64,000 nucleotides of DNA, from the NCBI GenBank assembly GCA_910595855.1, contig CAJVCJ010000021.1, positions 1-64,000 of the forward strand, read 5' to 3'. This document shows positions 1 to 8,327 of the stretch, piece by piece (the first letter of the stretch is position 1; every line of letters begins with the position of its first letter). Below the pieces are notes generated by a model, which worked only from the letters and a program-made list of their open reading frames with translations, had not been told where the DNA came from and did not search any database. The position numbers were made by a program, and so were the translations under genes. The DNA comes from Candidatus Thioglobus vulcanius (lineage in GTDB: Bacteria; Pseudomonadota; Gammaproteobacteria; PS1; Pseudothioglobaceae).

Positions 1-875
1 GCAAGGTTGGCAATTTTTTGCGCTAAATCAGCTAGCTTATTATTAGGTACATACACTCTTTGAACTGAAACACAAACCTGACCAGAGTGATACATACTGG
101 CTTTTACCAAACCAGAAACAAAGCCATCTTCATCTTCACTGGAATCAAAAATAAGCGGTGCAACACCACCATGTTCAAGTGCACAACGCGTACCAGGTGC
201 GAGCTTTGATTTAAGATACCAGCCTACTTTAGCAGAGCCAATAAAACTAAAAAAAGCCACACGTGGATCGGTAACTAATTTTTCAGAATTTTCACGATTG
301 GTGATTGCCACTTGTACCCAGCCTTCTGGCAAGCCTGCTTCAATGATCAACTCCGCTAGACGTAAACAACATAGTGGTGTTACTGTTGCTGGCTTAATAA
401 TCACCGGACAGCCTGTAGCAATGGCAGGAATTATCTGATGAATGGCTAAGTTAAGTGGGTGATTAAATGCGCTCACTGCTACCACCACACCAATCGGCTC
501 CATTACCGTAAACGCTTTTCTGCCAGCACCAGCTGCACTAAGATCCATTGGTATTTCTTCGCCTTTAATATCTTGCATTTCACGAATGGCGATATGAATA
601 CCACCGACGGCACGCGTCACTTCCACACGAGCATCACCAATTGGCTTACCACCTTCATTAGCAATAAGCTTTGAAAACGCTTCGTGCTCATTATCAACTA
701 ATTCAGCCAACTTCTGTAACACGCTAATTCTTTCATATACTGGCAGACATCCTTGATGATGTAGATTTTTTGCCGTTGACAACATTGCATCTACATCTAT
801 AGAATTATGCATGGTTAATTCGGCCAGTGTTTTTCCAGTATAAGCTTGAGTAACGCTTAGAGTTTCTTGAGTCAT
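1..875 (-). CDS. Aldehyde dehydrogenase, C-terminal end cut off by window edge
   Basis: NAD(P)-dependent oxidation of an aldehyde to its acid; the substrate cannot be told. I translated the minus strand from ATG at 875, preceded by an AGGAAA-type ribosome site. About 291 residues lie in the window. It shows the family's N-terminal half (FNHPLNLAIHQ, IIKPATVTP), the catalytic Glu in LEHGGVAP (usual form LELGG) and the catalytic Cys in HSGQVC. The rest of the catalytic domain lies beyond position 1. Its start is 9 bases after the stop of the acetolactate synthase-like gene, so the two are almost certainly cotranscribed and may act on one metabolite. The family call is firm; the exact subfamily (lactaldehyde, succinate semialdehyde or other) is open. 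Confidence 0.85.
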   Translation of the reverse strand, partial: MTQETLSVTQAYTGKTLAELTMHNSIDVDAMLSTAKNLHHQGCLPVYERISVLQKLAELVDNEHEAFSKLIANEGGKPIGDARVEVTRAVGGIHIAIREMQDIKGEEIPMDLSAAGAGRKAFTVMEPIGVVVAVSAFNHPLNLAIHQIIPAIATGCPVIIKPATVTPLCCLRLAELIIEAGLPEGWVQVAITNRENSEKLVTDPRVAFFSFIGSAKVGWYLKSKLAPGTRCALEHGGVAPLIFDSSEDEDGFVSGLVKASMYHSGQVCVSVQRVYVPNNKLADLAQKIANL

Positions 876-884
876 AATATTTTC

Positions 885-2522
885 CTAATGATCAAATTGC
901 TTTAAATCATCTAATAATGTTTTGGTATTTTGTGAGTAGTCAATTGGCAGATCGATTACATGAACGCCGCCATCAGCAAATGCTTGTTCCATTGTAGGGA
1001 TCAGCCCATTGCTTGAAGCGATTCGATGACCAGTTGCGCCATAGCTTTGTGCATACATAACAAAATCAGGATTATTAAAGTCTAGTGCAAAATCAGTTAA
1101 ATCTTGGGCCGCTTGTTTCCATTTAATCATACCGTAACCACTATCATTAAAAATAATGGCAATCAGGTTTAGCTTAAGACGCACTGCTGTTTCCAACTCT
1201 TGTGAATTCATCATAAAACCACCATCACCACATACAGCAACCACTTGACGATCTGGATACATCAATGCACATGCTATGGCTGAAGGTAGGCCTGCACCCA
1301 TAGTTGCCAAAGCATTATCAAGCAATAGAGTATTCGGCTGATAAGTGTGGTAATGCCTAGCAAACCAAAGCTTAAACATGCCATTGTCAAGCGTAACAAT
1401 ACCATTTTTGTCCATCACTTTACGCACATCAGCCACCACACGCTGTGGCAACATTGGAAAAGATGTGTCATCATCAAGTGCATGTATAGCTTCTCTAGTA
1501 CGCTGACGAATAGCCTCAAGCCACTCATTATTACAAGCTAGGCACCCACTCAATGCTGTAGTTATTCTATCTATCGAATTACTAATATTACCTACCACCT
1601 CAACTTGAGGATAGTAAATGTCTTTAATTTGCGCCGAATGGAAATTCACGTGAATCACCTTTTGCTCATCACCTTTCATAATAAAAGGTGGCTTTTCAAC
1701 AATATCATGACCCACATTAATAATTAGATCTGATTTTTTAATCGCCTCATGCAGATAATCTTTTGAAGAAAACGCTGCTGTTCCAATAAAGTGAGAATCA
1801 TCGCCACTTAAAACACCCTTGCCCATTTGCGTATTAAAAAATTTCATTCCTATTTTATTAACAAAATCAGATAATGGCTGTCTGATGCGTTTACGATTTG
1901 CACCCGCACCTACCAACAATAAAGGCCTTTTTGCGGCTTTGATTGCTTCCACCGCTTTTTCAATGGCACGATCACTGGCAAACACTCGGTGAATAGTTTG
2001 TCTTGGAAAAACTGTTTCATCTTTCACTTCGTCTCTAGCAATATCCTCGGGAAGTTCAAGATGCACAGCACCTGGGCGCTCCTCTTCTGCAATTCTAAAA
2101 GCACCTCGCACTAACGATGGAATTTGACGACCATATACGATTTGCTCAGAATCTTTAACTAATGGCTCCATCATTCTAACAATATCTAAAATTTGAAATT
2201 TTCCCTGTAAGCCTGCTTTAATTGGCTTTTGACCAGTAATGACCACTAATGGCATCGCACCTAATTGCGCATAAGCAATTGCAGTTACCAGGTTAGTGGC
2301 GCCCGGACCAAGTGTGGCTAAGCACACACCTGCCCTACCAGTCAGTCGACCGTACGTCGCCGCCATAAAAGCTGCAGCCTGCTCATGACGTGTAAGAACA
2401 AATTTAATTTTTGATCCACGCAAAGAGTCCAATAAATCTAAGTTTTCTTCGCCAGGAATACCAAAGATATATTCAACACCTTCATTTTCTAATGCTTTTA
2501 CAAATAGGTCAGATGCTTTCAT
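885..2522 (-). CDS. Thiamine diphosphate enzyme, acetolactate synthase large subunit-like
   Basis: Predicted cytoplasmic ThDP enzyme that decarboxylates a 2-oxo acid and transfers the two-carbon unit, as in acetolactate formation. It has 545 residues, the usual family length. The activating Glu is E47 in TRHEQAAAF. The ThDP/Mg motif begins with GDGGF at residue 432 and ends with the NDSGYG stretch at 459. LGPGATN and VVITGQ are also family-typical. No small regulatory subunit gene (ilvN) follows, which favours a catabolic or specialised enzyme over the biosynthetic IlvB. The ATG overlaps the stop of the upstream fragment (2522-2845), so translation may be coupled. An aldehyde dehydrogenase follows at 875. 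The true substrate is unknown; sulfoacetaldehyde acetyltransferase is less likely given the overall AlsS-like sequence. Confidence 0.8.
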   Translation of the reverse strand: MKASDLFVKALENEGVEYIFGIPGEENLDLLDSLRGSKIKFVLTRHEQAAAFMAATYGRLTGRAGVCLATLGPGATNLVTAIAYAQLGAMPLVVITGQKPIKAGLQGKFQILDIVRMMEPLVKDSEQIVYGRQIPSLVRGAFRIAEEERPGAVHLELPEDIARDEVKDETVFPRQTIHRVFASDRAIEKAVEAIKAAKRPLLLVGAGANRKRIRQPLSDFVNKIGMKFFNTQMGKGVLSGDDSHFIGTAAFSSKDYLHEAIKKSDLIINVGHDIVEKPPFIMKGDEQKVIHVNFHSAQIKDIYYPQVEVVGNISNSIDRITTALSGCLACNNEWLEAIRQRTREAIHALDDDTSFPMLPQRVVADVRKVMDKNGIVTLDNGMFKLWFARHYHTYQPNTLLLDNALATMGAGLPSAIACALMYPDRQVVAVCGDGGFMMNSQELETAVRLKLNLIAIIFNDSGYGMIKWKQAAQDLTDFALDFNNPDFVMYAQSYGATGHRIASSNGLIPTMEQAFADGGVHVIDLPIDYSQNTKTLLDDLKQFDH

Positions 2523-2845
2523 TAATTTTCTCCTTCAGAGCAAGTGGGATACAATTCATTCGTAGGGGTAGATTTACCATTAATTTGGAAAATTCTTATA
2601 TGGGTACGATTCAAAATTTGTATTTTTTCACGATCCATAGCAAAAAAATACTGGCGGAAAAACTCACCCATGGTGCTAAACAAATAACGAAAATGAGCCA
2701 CCACTGGATAGTTTTTTAAAATGGCATTTTTACTCTGACTAATACCATATATAAAGGTTATAACAATAACACAGAGAATAATACCAAGTAGCCAAACAAA
2801 TAGTGTTGGCATTAGATTAAAAATTAGATTTGATGTGTCGAACAC
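2522..2845 (-). pseudogene. Truncated N-terminal remnant of an FMN-binding glutamate synthase-family protein
   Basis: A 107-residue frame with one N-terminal membrane segment (about residues 8-32). The stretch KNYPVVAHFRYL followed by FRQYFFAMDRE is, from memory, the signature N-terminus of membrane-tethered FMN-binding glutamate synthase-family proteins of about 500 residues. After NRT (about residue 80) the resemblance fades and the frame ends at the acetolactate synthase start, so the whole FMN and iron-sulfur catalytic part is missing. I read it as a deletion remnant kept because its reading frame is coupled to the downstream gene. The alternative is a real small membrane protein. Family recognition is by eye only. 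Confidence 0.5.
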
Positions 2846-2985
2846 CGACCTATTCCCCCGTGTATTTTATGGCTATATTACGCCTTAAAAATAACAGTAG
2901 CAATGATTTGTAAATATTTTTTTTGATTTTTTATTTTGTTTTTTTTACAGAAAAATCAATGTTGAAATTAATAGATACTAGTAAG

Positions 2986-4056
2986 TTATTTTAGTCGTTC
3001 GAGTACTTTTTTAGAATCAAGCGCCGCACGTACAAGTTCAGCCGCTTCTACCAATGAATCTGCTTTTTTAGTATGCCACATTATCAATGAAGCTGACAAC
3101 ACCAAGCCATCATAAAACATACCTTTTTCACCTGATAAAGCTGCCTTACCTAGCCTAACTGTATATTCTGCCAAGGCAGGAATATCATTTTGCACATTTA
3201 ATTCTGCCGGAAATGAAATGGCACGCATATCTTGCTCAATACCAAGCGAAGCGGGCTCAATATCTACACGACTTCTCTCCACATTACTCTCGTATGAAAT
3301 CATCAAACCTTTTTGACGTAACGATGGAATGACACCACCTTCCACTCCACGAACAAGAAGTGCTGTTTCCATGCCAGATGCTTTAACCAAATCTGCATAG
3401 ATTGGCGGATATGGTTTGTGCACATAGCCCAAAATTGAGTGTGTTTTATTACCACGTAATGGACCAATTAATGTTTCTACGGTGTTAATCACCGTACGCT
3501 TAACAACACGATCACGCAGTGACACCATATTATGCAAGCCTTTACAATAACTAGCTTGATCAATATAACTCCAACCAATTGAAGCATCTTCTAAACGAGC
3601 TTTAGCCTGCGCAGTAGAATGATCCACATCCAAGCCTAATGCCTGATTAATATGACGATGTGTCAAACCAAATTTAGGACTTACTGAATTCAAGCTGTGG
3701 ATAACTGTTGGCAAGCCAAGCTCAGCCAATACAGGTGGTAAAAATGATGAAATTGGTATAGAGCGATTATAGCCACTGTACGGATCGCCCAAATCTACCA
3801 AATCAGGTACATTTACTGTTTGCTTATCACTCTCCGCTAAAATTGCGGCCAAAATTCCTTCGTTTTCATCCTGGCTTTCGCGCTTCATACGCAAGGCGAT
3901 TAAGAAAATAGCTGATTGTACGTCATCAATTTCACCACGTAAAATGGCTTGCATGCCTGCTTTTGCTTCTTCAAAATCAATGTCTTTACTCAAATCTGGA
4001 CCGGTAGCCACTCGCTGAATAATTGACTTCATTAATGCTTGGGAATCTGTATTCAC
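2986..4056 (-). CDS. TrpD-like (anthranilate phosphoribosyltransferase-family) protein, probably not TrpD
   Basis: 356 residues with the nucleoside phosphorylase III/TrpD fold. The N-terminal helical part contains a DVQSAIFLIALRMK helix like the QIGAFLMALR segment of TrpD, and the C-terminal half keeps KRTVINTVETLIGPL, matching the R-T-x-FN-x-LGPL region. The phosphoribosyl pyrophosphate loop GTGGD is replaced by DLGDPYSGYNRS, and KHGNR is replaced by IHSLNSVSP, so ordinary anthranilate transfer looks unlikely. It overlaps the Rieske gene by four bases (ATGA type), which suggests a joint function. It resembles the TrpD2/YbiB-type paralogues, whose role is not settled. No other trp genes are nearby. 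The family call is good; no function is claimed. Confidence 0.7.
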   Translation of the reverse strand: MNTDSQALMKSIIQRVATGPDLSKDIDFEEAKAGMQAILRGEIDDVQSAIFLIALRMKRESQDENEGILAAILAESDKQTVNVPDLVDLGDPYSGYNRSIPISSFLPPVLAELGLPTVIHSLNSVSPKFGLTHRHINQALGLDVDHSTAQAKARLEDASIGWSYIDQASYCKGLHNMVSLRDRVVKRTVINTVETLIGPLRGNKTHSILGYVHKPYPPIYADLVKASGMETALLVRGVEGGVIPSLRQKGLMISYESNVERSRVDIEPASLGIEQDMRAISFPAELNVQNDIPALAEYTVRLGKAALSGEKGMFYDGLVLSASLIMWHTKKADSLVEAAELVRAALDSKKVLERLK

Positions 4057-4355
4057 GATTTAACCTCTATATAAATTTCATTATTTTCTTGTTTTACTGG
4101 ATACGTCAACATATTATCCACATCTTCTTCAGAGCTATCGCCCGTGGCCAAATCAAAGCTATAACCATGAAGAGAGCACTTAACACGATTGCCTTTTAAA
4201 CAGCCTAATGTCAATGCAATATCTTCATGTGGACAACGATTTTCAGCACAATAAAGCTGGCCATTGTTTAGCGTAACAAAAAGGTTTTTACCTTCGACTG
4301 TTATCTCTGACATTGTGCCTTCTTTCGGGGCTTTATCTAAAACTTTTATCCACAT
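4053..4355 (-). CDS. Small Rieske [2Fe-2S] ferredoxin-like protein
   Basis: 100-residue soluble electron carrier. The two Rieske boxes are complete: C41-P-H43 and C60-S-L-H63, in the order C-x-H ... C-x2-H, giving two Cys and two His ligands for one [2Fe-2S] cluster. There is no membrane segment or signal peptide, so it acts in the cytoplasm. It resembles NirD and the ferredoxin components of dioxygenases, but no nitrite reductase or oxygenase subunit adjoins it. Its only tight partner is the overlapping TrpD-like gene downstream. A second, separate Rieske gene (nirD) lies at 12490-12798. The start at 4355 has GGAAACA upstream; an internal Met at residue 15 is possible but would remove conserved N-terminal sequence. 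Confidence 0.8.
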   Translation of the reverse strand: MWIKVLDKAPKEGTMSEITVEGKNLFVTLNNGQLYCAENRCPHEDIALTLGCLKGNRVKCSLHGYSFDLATGDSSEEDVDNMLTYPVKQENNEIYIEVKS

Positions 4356-4395
4356 ATTTTTAGTATTGTTTCCTTTAAACGAGAGTCGCTTATCG

Positions 4396-5001
4396 TTAAA
4401 ATAAACTCCAAATTGAATTACTATTTAATTCAGCAGAACATTGGTTCAGTTGGCGCTTGTAGCGTTTAGCATTGTCATCAACTTTACGGGCAACCTTCAT
4501 CAACCAAGGCTTTCTCTGGTACGATTTTTTCTTAAATCCGCCATGACCTTCATGATAAGCCAAATACTGATTATAAGCATCTGACTTATTAATACCTGCA
4601 CGCTTTTTAGACTGGTTAATATACCAACCGACAAAATCTGCGGCATCGTCAAAATCATCACGATCCGCACTGTAATTGCCTGTTTTTAACTGATACCAAT
4701 CCCAAGTTGCATCTTTAACCTGAGCAAAGCCATAAGCCGTTGTTGGTCGAAACCAAGGCACTACACCAAACAATTTTTCTCTAGGTGGTTTAGCATCAGA
4801 TGCAAAATGTGATTCTTGATACATAATGGCAAGTTGAACATGTGCTGGTGCACCATATTTTTTCTCACTGGCTTTGACCGATCGATACCAGCTAACCTCT
4901 TCATCCATTAAGGTGCAGATGTTATTAACCGTTATTGCTGGGGTTGACAAACAACCTGTCAAAAATAACGGCAATAAAGCCAGTAAGAATACTTTTTTCA
5001 T
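4396..5001 (-). CDS. SLT-type lytic transglycosylase lipoprotein
   Basis: 201 residues. The N-terminus is a lipoprotein signal with lipobox LTGC and Cys17 as the lipidation site, so the mature protein should be anchored in the outer or inner membrane facing the periplasm. IMYQESHF (E63) matches the catalytic Glu segment of the goose-lysozyme-like SLT fold, and TAYGFAQVKDATW resembles the GLMQ/GFAQ motif that follows it. The C-terminal part (YLAYHEGHGGF) is typical of the small transglycosylase-like proteins. It should cleave peptidoglycan glycan strands. Its ATG directly follows the stop of the cold-shock/membrane protein gene with no gap, so the two are likely translated together. Confidence 0.8.
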   Translation of the reverse strand: MKKVFLLALLPLFLTGCLSTPAITVNNICTLMDEEVSWYRSVKASEKKYGAPAHVQLAIMYQESHFASDAKPPREKLFGVVPWFRPTTAYGFAQVKDATWDWYQLKTGNYSADRDDFDDAADFVGWYINQSKKRAGINKSDAYNQYLAYHEGHGGFKKKSYQRKPWLMKVARKVDDNAKRYKRQLNQCSAELNSNSIWSLF

Positions 5002-5337
5002 TTAGCCTGTTACAGTTTCAAAGAAAACTTTATAAACAACCGCTGCTTGCACTGCAAACAACACAAAGAACATAAATTTAACAGTGCCATTAGATAAGGC
5101 TTTTGACGGGCCAGATTTAGATTCTGATTTTGAACCACCTTCCAAATCAACATTAGTTGCTACCAAGCCTTTATCTGACTCTTCAGCATTAAATACAACG
5201 CGAGTATTTGCTTTTAAACGTGATTTGTTAAAAATATTTTTCTGGTGAACGAAATATTTTTCACCATCATCACCAGTAATAAATCCATATCCTTTTGTAC
5301 CAAATTGTGCCACTACGCCTTTAATTTTCTTAGCCAT
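5002..5337 (-). CDS. Cold-shock-domain protein with C-terminal membrane helix
   Basis: 111 residues. Residues 1-65 form a cold-shock (OB-fold) domain with the RNP1-like KGYGFITG (15-22) and the RNP2-like YFVHQ (28-32), which bind single-stranded RNA or DNA. A Ser/Lys-rich linker (68-82) leads to one hydrophobic helix at about 87-106. Free cold-shock proteins are about 70 residues, so the tail is an addition that should tether the nucleic-acid-binding domain to the inner membrane with the domain in the cytoplasm. It lies 11 bases after the methyltransferase gene and abuts the transglycosylase gene. The role of a membrane-bound cold-shock domain is unknown. Confidence 0.8.
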   Translation of the reverse strand: MAKKIKGVVAQFGTKGYGFITGDDGEKYFVHQKNIFNKSRLKANTRVVFNAEESDKGLVATNVDLEGGSKSESKSGPSKALSNGTVKFMFFVLFAVQAAVVYKVFFETVTG

Positions 5338-5348
5338 TTTTTTTCCTC

Positions 5349-5999
5349 TTAATTTTTACGCAAACAATAAGTTGCTTTTTCAATAAAATCAACGTTCGCA
5401 CGTTGAAACTTAGGCTCATTTTCTATGTCATTAAAACATTGTAATTGTTGACAGTCGAACCCTTTTTCATACAGTGACCACACCTCTTCTTGGTTAACAG
5501 CAAAAGGTGGGCCACTTATTTGTAATTGCGGATAATTTAAAGTTAATAATAACACCCGACAATCCTTGGATATTATAGAGTATAAATGCGCTGCATATTT
5601 CACCCTTAACTCTACCGGTAAAGCGATTAAAGACGCCCTATCATAAACCCCAACAACAGATTTTAAATGTTCGGAATCAAGTTCAAAATAGTCACCACAA
5701 TAAATCTGAATGTTATCTGCTGAATAAATACTAAATTTGTCAGAATAACAAATGGAATACTCAAGCTTATTTTCATCAAAAAATTGCTCGGCAGCAAGCG
5801 CACTTAGCTCTACACCAATAACTCGATAGCCTCGATCAAGTAGATAGATCATATCTGTACTTTTTCCACACAATGGTACAAAAACTTCATCGCCCTTCTC
5901 TAGCTGTAAACAATCAATAAATTCGATTAATTTAGAATTTGGTTGTTGACGATGCCAGCCAATTTTTCCTTCTTTCCAGCGTTGTATCCAGTCAGTCAT
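5349..5999 (-). CDS. tpm: Thiopurine S-methyltransferase family protein
   Basis: S-adenosylmethionine-dependent methyltransferase of the TPMT family. Bacterial members methylate thiopurines, and some act on tellurite or selenite. I place the start at ATG 5999 (MTDWIQRW), which matches the W-x-x-RW-x-x-G-x-x-GWHR N-terminus of the family and leaves 216 residues. A longer reading frame upstream would overlap the divergent redoxin gene and adds no conserved sequence. Residues that follow include VFVPLCGKSTDMIYL, the SAM-binding segment, and GVELS. It heads a minus-strand operon with the cold-shock/membrane, transglycosylase, Rieske and TrpD-like genes. Only 27 bases separate it from the divergent gene at 6027. 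The in vivo substrate is unknown. Confidence 0.85.
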   Translation of the reverse strand: MTDWIQRWKEGKIGWHRQQPNSKLIEFIDCLQLEKGDEVFVPLCGKSTDMIYLLDRGYRVIGVELSALAAEQFFDENKLEYSICYSDKFSIYSADNIQIYCGDYFELDSEHLKSVVGVYDRASLIALPVELRVKYAAHLYSIISKDCRVLLLTLNYPQLQISGPPFAVNQEEVWSLYEKGFDCQQLQCFNDIENEPKFQRANVDFIEKATYCLRKN

Positions 6000-6026
6000 C
6001 CTGATCCTTAAGTTATAATATCGAGT

Positions 6027-6527
6027 ATGAAAATCAAACGACCAAATCGAAAAACCGTCATGCAATTTATGATGGTTATTTTAGCCATTTTTCTCATCCG
6101 TGAATACCAACAGCAAGACTTAACCAGCGGCAAAGCGCCAAGCTTTACCTCCAAAACACTGAGTGGCGAAGTAATGAACGCTAATCCACTGCCAGATCAA
6201 GGTGTGTTAGTGCATTTTTGGGCGGTTTGGTGTCCGGTGTGTAATGTAGAAAACGATAACATTCAAGCCATCTCCAAAGATTATAAAGTGCTTAATATTG
6301 CTATCCAATCAGGTTCTGATTTGGAAATTCAAGCCTACGCTGAAGAAAACAATATGCAGCTTGACAATCTTATTAATGACCAATCTGGATCAATCTCCAA
6401 GCTATTTGGTGTCAAAGGCACACCAACCAGCTTTTTTATTAATCCAAAAGGACAAATTCAATTTACCGAAGTGGGCTATGTTACCACTTGGGGCTATCGC
6501 ATGAGATTATGGTGGGCAGGACTATAA
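6027..6527 (+). CDS. Membrane-anchored thioredoxin-like disulfide oxidoreductase
   Basis: 166 residues. A single membrane helix at about 11-25 should anchor it in the inner membrane with the redox domain in the periplasm. The thioredoxin fold shows FWAVWCPVC with active-site Cys69 and Cys72 and the cis-proline loop KGTPTSFFI. It is of the TlpA/ScsD/ResA type, acting in periplasmic disulfide exchange such as cytochrome c or metalloenzyme maturation. The ATG lies only 8 bases after a TATAAT (6014-6019), so the message may be leaderless or may start further in at Met12 or Met15. The 3' end overlaps the start of ung. Confidence 0.8.
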   Translation: MKIKRPNRKTVMQFMMVILAIFLIREYQQQDLTSGKAPSFTSKTLSGEVMNANPLPDQGVLVHFWAVWCPVCNVENDNIQAISKDYKVLNIAIQSGSDLEIQAYAEENNMQLDNLINDQSGSISKLFGVKGTPTSFFINPKGQIQFTEVGYVTTWGYRMRLWWAGL

Positions 6528-7177
6528 ATAACGACTGGTCCGCCTATCTTCAGCCTTTATTTGAACAGGCGTGTTTTCAAAAATTAAGCCAGTTTCTTGA
6601 TCAGCAAGAATTCAACAACATCTGTATATTTCCACCCAAAGATGATATCTTCAAAGCCTTTGAATTAAGTAGCTTTGAAAAAACAAAGGTGGTGATACTT
6701 GGCCAAGATCCTTATCATAATGATCATCAGGCGCATGGCTTGAGTTTTTCTGTGCCCGACGGCGTTAAAATCCCGCCTTCACTTAGAAATATTTATAAAG
6801 AACTGGAAACGGATTTAAACATTACACAAAACTCCAGTGGCGATCTTCAGCGCTGGGCATCACAAGGAGTATTACTACTCAATAGTGCGCTGACGGTTGA
6901 GAAAAATTCACCCGGATCACACACCAAAACAGCTTGGATTAATTTTACCGAGTCAGTCATTACACTATTAAGCGAGCATAAGAAAAATTTGGTATTTTTA
7001 TTATGGGGTGCACATGCTCAACAAAAATCTAAGCTGATCGATTCAAGTAAGCACTTAATACTCAGTAGCTCGCACCCATCACCATTTTCTGCGCATCGTG
7101 GATTTTTTGGCACTAAACACTTCTCCAAAACCAATGACTACCTTAAAATGCATAATCAACAAACAATTAACTGGTAA
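6509..7177 (+). CDS. ung: Uracil-DNA glycosylase
   Basis: Removes uracil from DNA as the first step of base excision repair. I chose ATG 6509, giving 222 residues; an upstream TTG (6488) would add seven residues without family similarity. The water-activating motif GQDPYH is at residues 65-70 with catalytic Asp67. The Phe stacking segment GLSFSVP, the Asn-containing LLLNSALTV and the [13 protein letters not shown] loop with catalytic His are all intact. The gene overlaps the end of the redoxin gene by 19 bases and is followed two bases later by pdxB, so the three are probably one transcript. No strong ribosome site precedes 6509, which fits coupled translation. Confidence 0.95.
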   Translation: MVGRTINNDWSAYLQPLFEQACFQKLSQFLDQQEFNNICIFPPKDDIFKAFELSSFEKTKVVILGQDPYHNDHQAHGLSFSVPDGVKIPPSLRNIYKELETDLNITQNSSGDLQRWASQGVLLLNSALTVEKNSPGSHTKTAWINFTESVITLLSEHKKNLVFLLWGAHAQQKSKLIDSSKHLILSSSHPSPFSAHRGFFGTKHFSKTNDYLKMHNQQTINW

Positions 7178-7179
7178 TT

Positions 7180-8217
7180 ATGAAACTTATTATTGACGAT
7201 GCTTGCTACGCTTATGATGAAATTTTCTCCCAATTTGGAGAAATTTTCTCCATGGCCGGACGCGACATTAACGCTGAAAGTGTCAAAGATGCTGACGTAC
7301 TTATCGTACGATCACGCACAAAAGTTAATAAAGAATTACTCAAAGGTAGTTCGGTCAAATTTGTCGGTTCAACAGTGGCAGGCCTAGATCATGTTGATGA
7401 GGATTATTTACAAGCTAATAATATTGAATTTTTTTCCGCTCAAGGATGCAACTCAATGGCGGTAGCTGAATTTGTCATTGCAACGATTCTTAATTTAGCC
7501 CAAAAGCACAACTTCAATTATCAAGATAAAACGTTGGGAATAATTGGCGTAGGCAATGTTGGCTCACGATTAGCTGCAAAAGCAGAGTTACTAGGTATTA
7601 AAACCTTGTTAAATGATCCCATTCGTCAAAATAAGGAAAATTTGCCAAATTTTGTTGATTTAGACACGGCTCTAAGTGCTGATATTGTTACTTTTCACAC
7701 ACCTTTAACCTTTAATGGTGATTATCCGAGCTTTAAATTACTAAATAAGGCCAATTTTCACAATATTACTAATCAAACCATCCTTTTTAATGCCGCACGA
7801 GGTGGCGTGATTGATGAAAAAATTTGGGAAAAAACGCCAACACTTGAAAATATCATTGATTGTTGGGAAAATGAGCCAAATATCAATCAAAACTTACAAA
7901 AAACTGCCCACTTAGCCTCACCTCATATCGCTGGACACTCGGTTGATGCTAAATTTATGGGAAGCTTCATGGTTTATGAAGCTTTATGTAATTTTTTAGA
8001 CGAAAACCAACAAGAAAGCATTAAAAACTTAATAAATCCAGGTGTTTTAAGGCTAGTAAGTGATAATTTACTTGACTGCTTAAATGAGATTTATGATTTT
8101 AAGCAAGACACAGTAGCAATACAAAATATTGAAAATTTTGAATTTTACCGCCGAAATTATCCAATTCGCTACGAATGGCATCACTTCAATAGTCAGGTTA
8201 CACTACCCATAGCCTAG
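7180..8217 (+). CDS. pdxB: Erythronate-4-phosphate dehydrogenase
   Basis: Second step of DXP-dependent pyridoxal phosphate synthesis: oxidises 4-phosphoerythronate with an NAD-type cofactor in the cytoplasm. 345 residues, slightly shorter than the usual 370-380. The N-terminus ([19 protein letters not shown]) is diagnostic of PdxB. The Rossmann motif [13 protein letters not shown] lies near residues 122-134, and the catalytic Arg, Glu and His sit in [13 protein letters not shown] and SPHIAGH. The C-terminal dimerisation segment is present but compact. It follows ung after two bases, with no ribosome site of its own apart from sequence inside ung. A strong inverted repeat follows its stop (8226-8269). 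Confidence 0.93.
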   Translation: MKLIIDDACYAYDEIFSQFGEIFSMAGRDINAESVKDADVLIVRSRTKVNKELLKGSSVKFVGSTVAGLDHVDEDYLQANNIEFFSAQGCNSMAVAEFVIATILNLAQKHNFNYQDKTLGIIGVGNVGSRLAAKAELLGIKTLLNDPIRQNKENLPNFVDLDTALSADIVTFHTPLTFNGDYPSFKLLNKANFHNITNQTILFNAARGGVIDEKIWEKTPTLENIIDCWENEPNINQNLQKTAHLASPHIAGHSVDAKFMGSFMVYEALCNFLDENQQESIKNLINPGVLRLVSDNLLDCLNEIYDFKQDTVAIQNIENFEFYRRNYPIRYEWHHFNSQVTLPIA

Positions 8218-8225
8218 TAATTAAA

Positions 8226-8269
8226 AAGAGTTATATTAAGCATTTGTATACTTAATATAACATTCTCTT
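8226..8269. terminator. Hairpin after pdxB
   Basis: An 11-base perfect inverted repeat, GTTATATTAAG (8230-8240) with CTTAATATAAC (8251-8261) around a 10-base loop, with a further AAGAG/CTCTT pairing outside. It lies just after the pdxB stop. The stem is AT-rich and has no long T run, so termination of pdxB here is likely but not certain. Confidence 0.6.
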
Positions 8270-8277
8270 AACCTCTA

Positions 8278-8316
8278 AATAAGGGTGTTATCTAATCAGC
8301 TGACAACACCCTTATT
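8278..8316. terminator. Intrinsic terminator at the end of the nitrate operon
   Basis: Twelve-base perfect stem AATAAGGGTGTT (8278-8289) with AACACCCTTATT (8305-8316), loop of 15 bases. It lies 12 bases beyond the stop of the last gene of the minus-strand nitrate operon and between two converging transcripts, so it probably acts in both directions. Confidence 0.75.
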
Positions 8317-8327
8317 AAAAAGACTAC

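Noticed and set aside
459..674. Plus-strand reading frame of 71 codons
   Set aside because: It is the shadow of the aldehyde dehydrogenase read from the minus strand, which has clear family motifs.
2986..4056. Tryptophan biosynthesis gene trpD
   Set aside because: The PRPP loop and the KHGNR motif are replaced and no trp genes are near.
7219..7251. Direct and inverted repeat (GAAATTTTCTCC twice, 21 bases apart) in the pdxB start
   Set aside because: Alignment by eye with other PdxB N-termini shows no inserted residues, so it is chance likeness of two EIFS segments, not a duplication.
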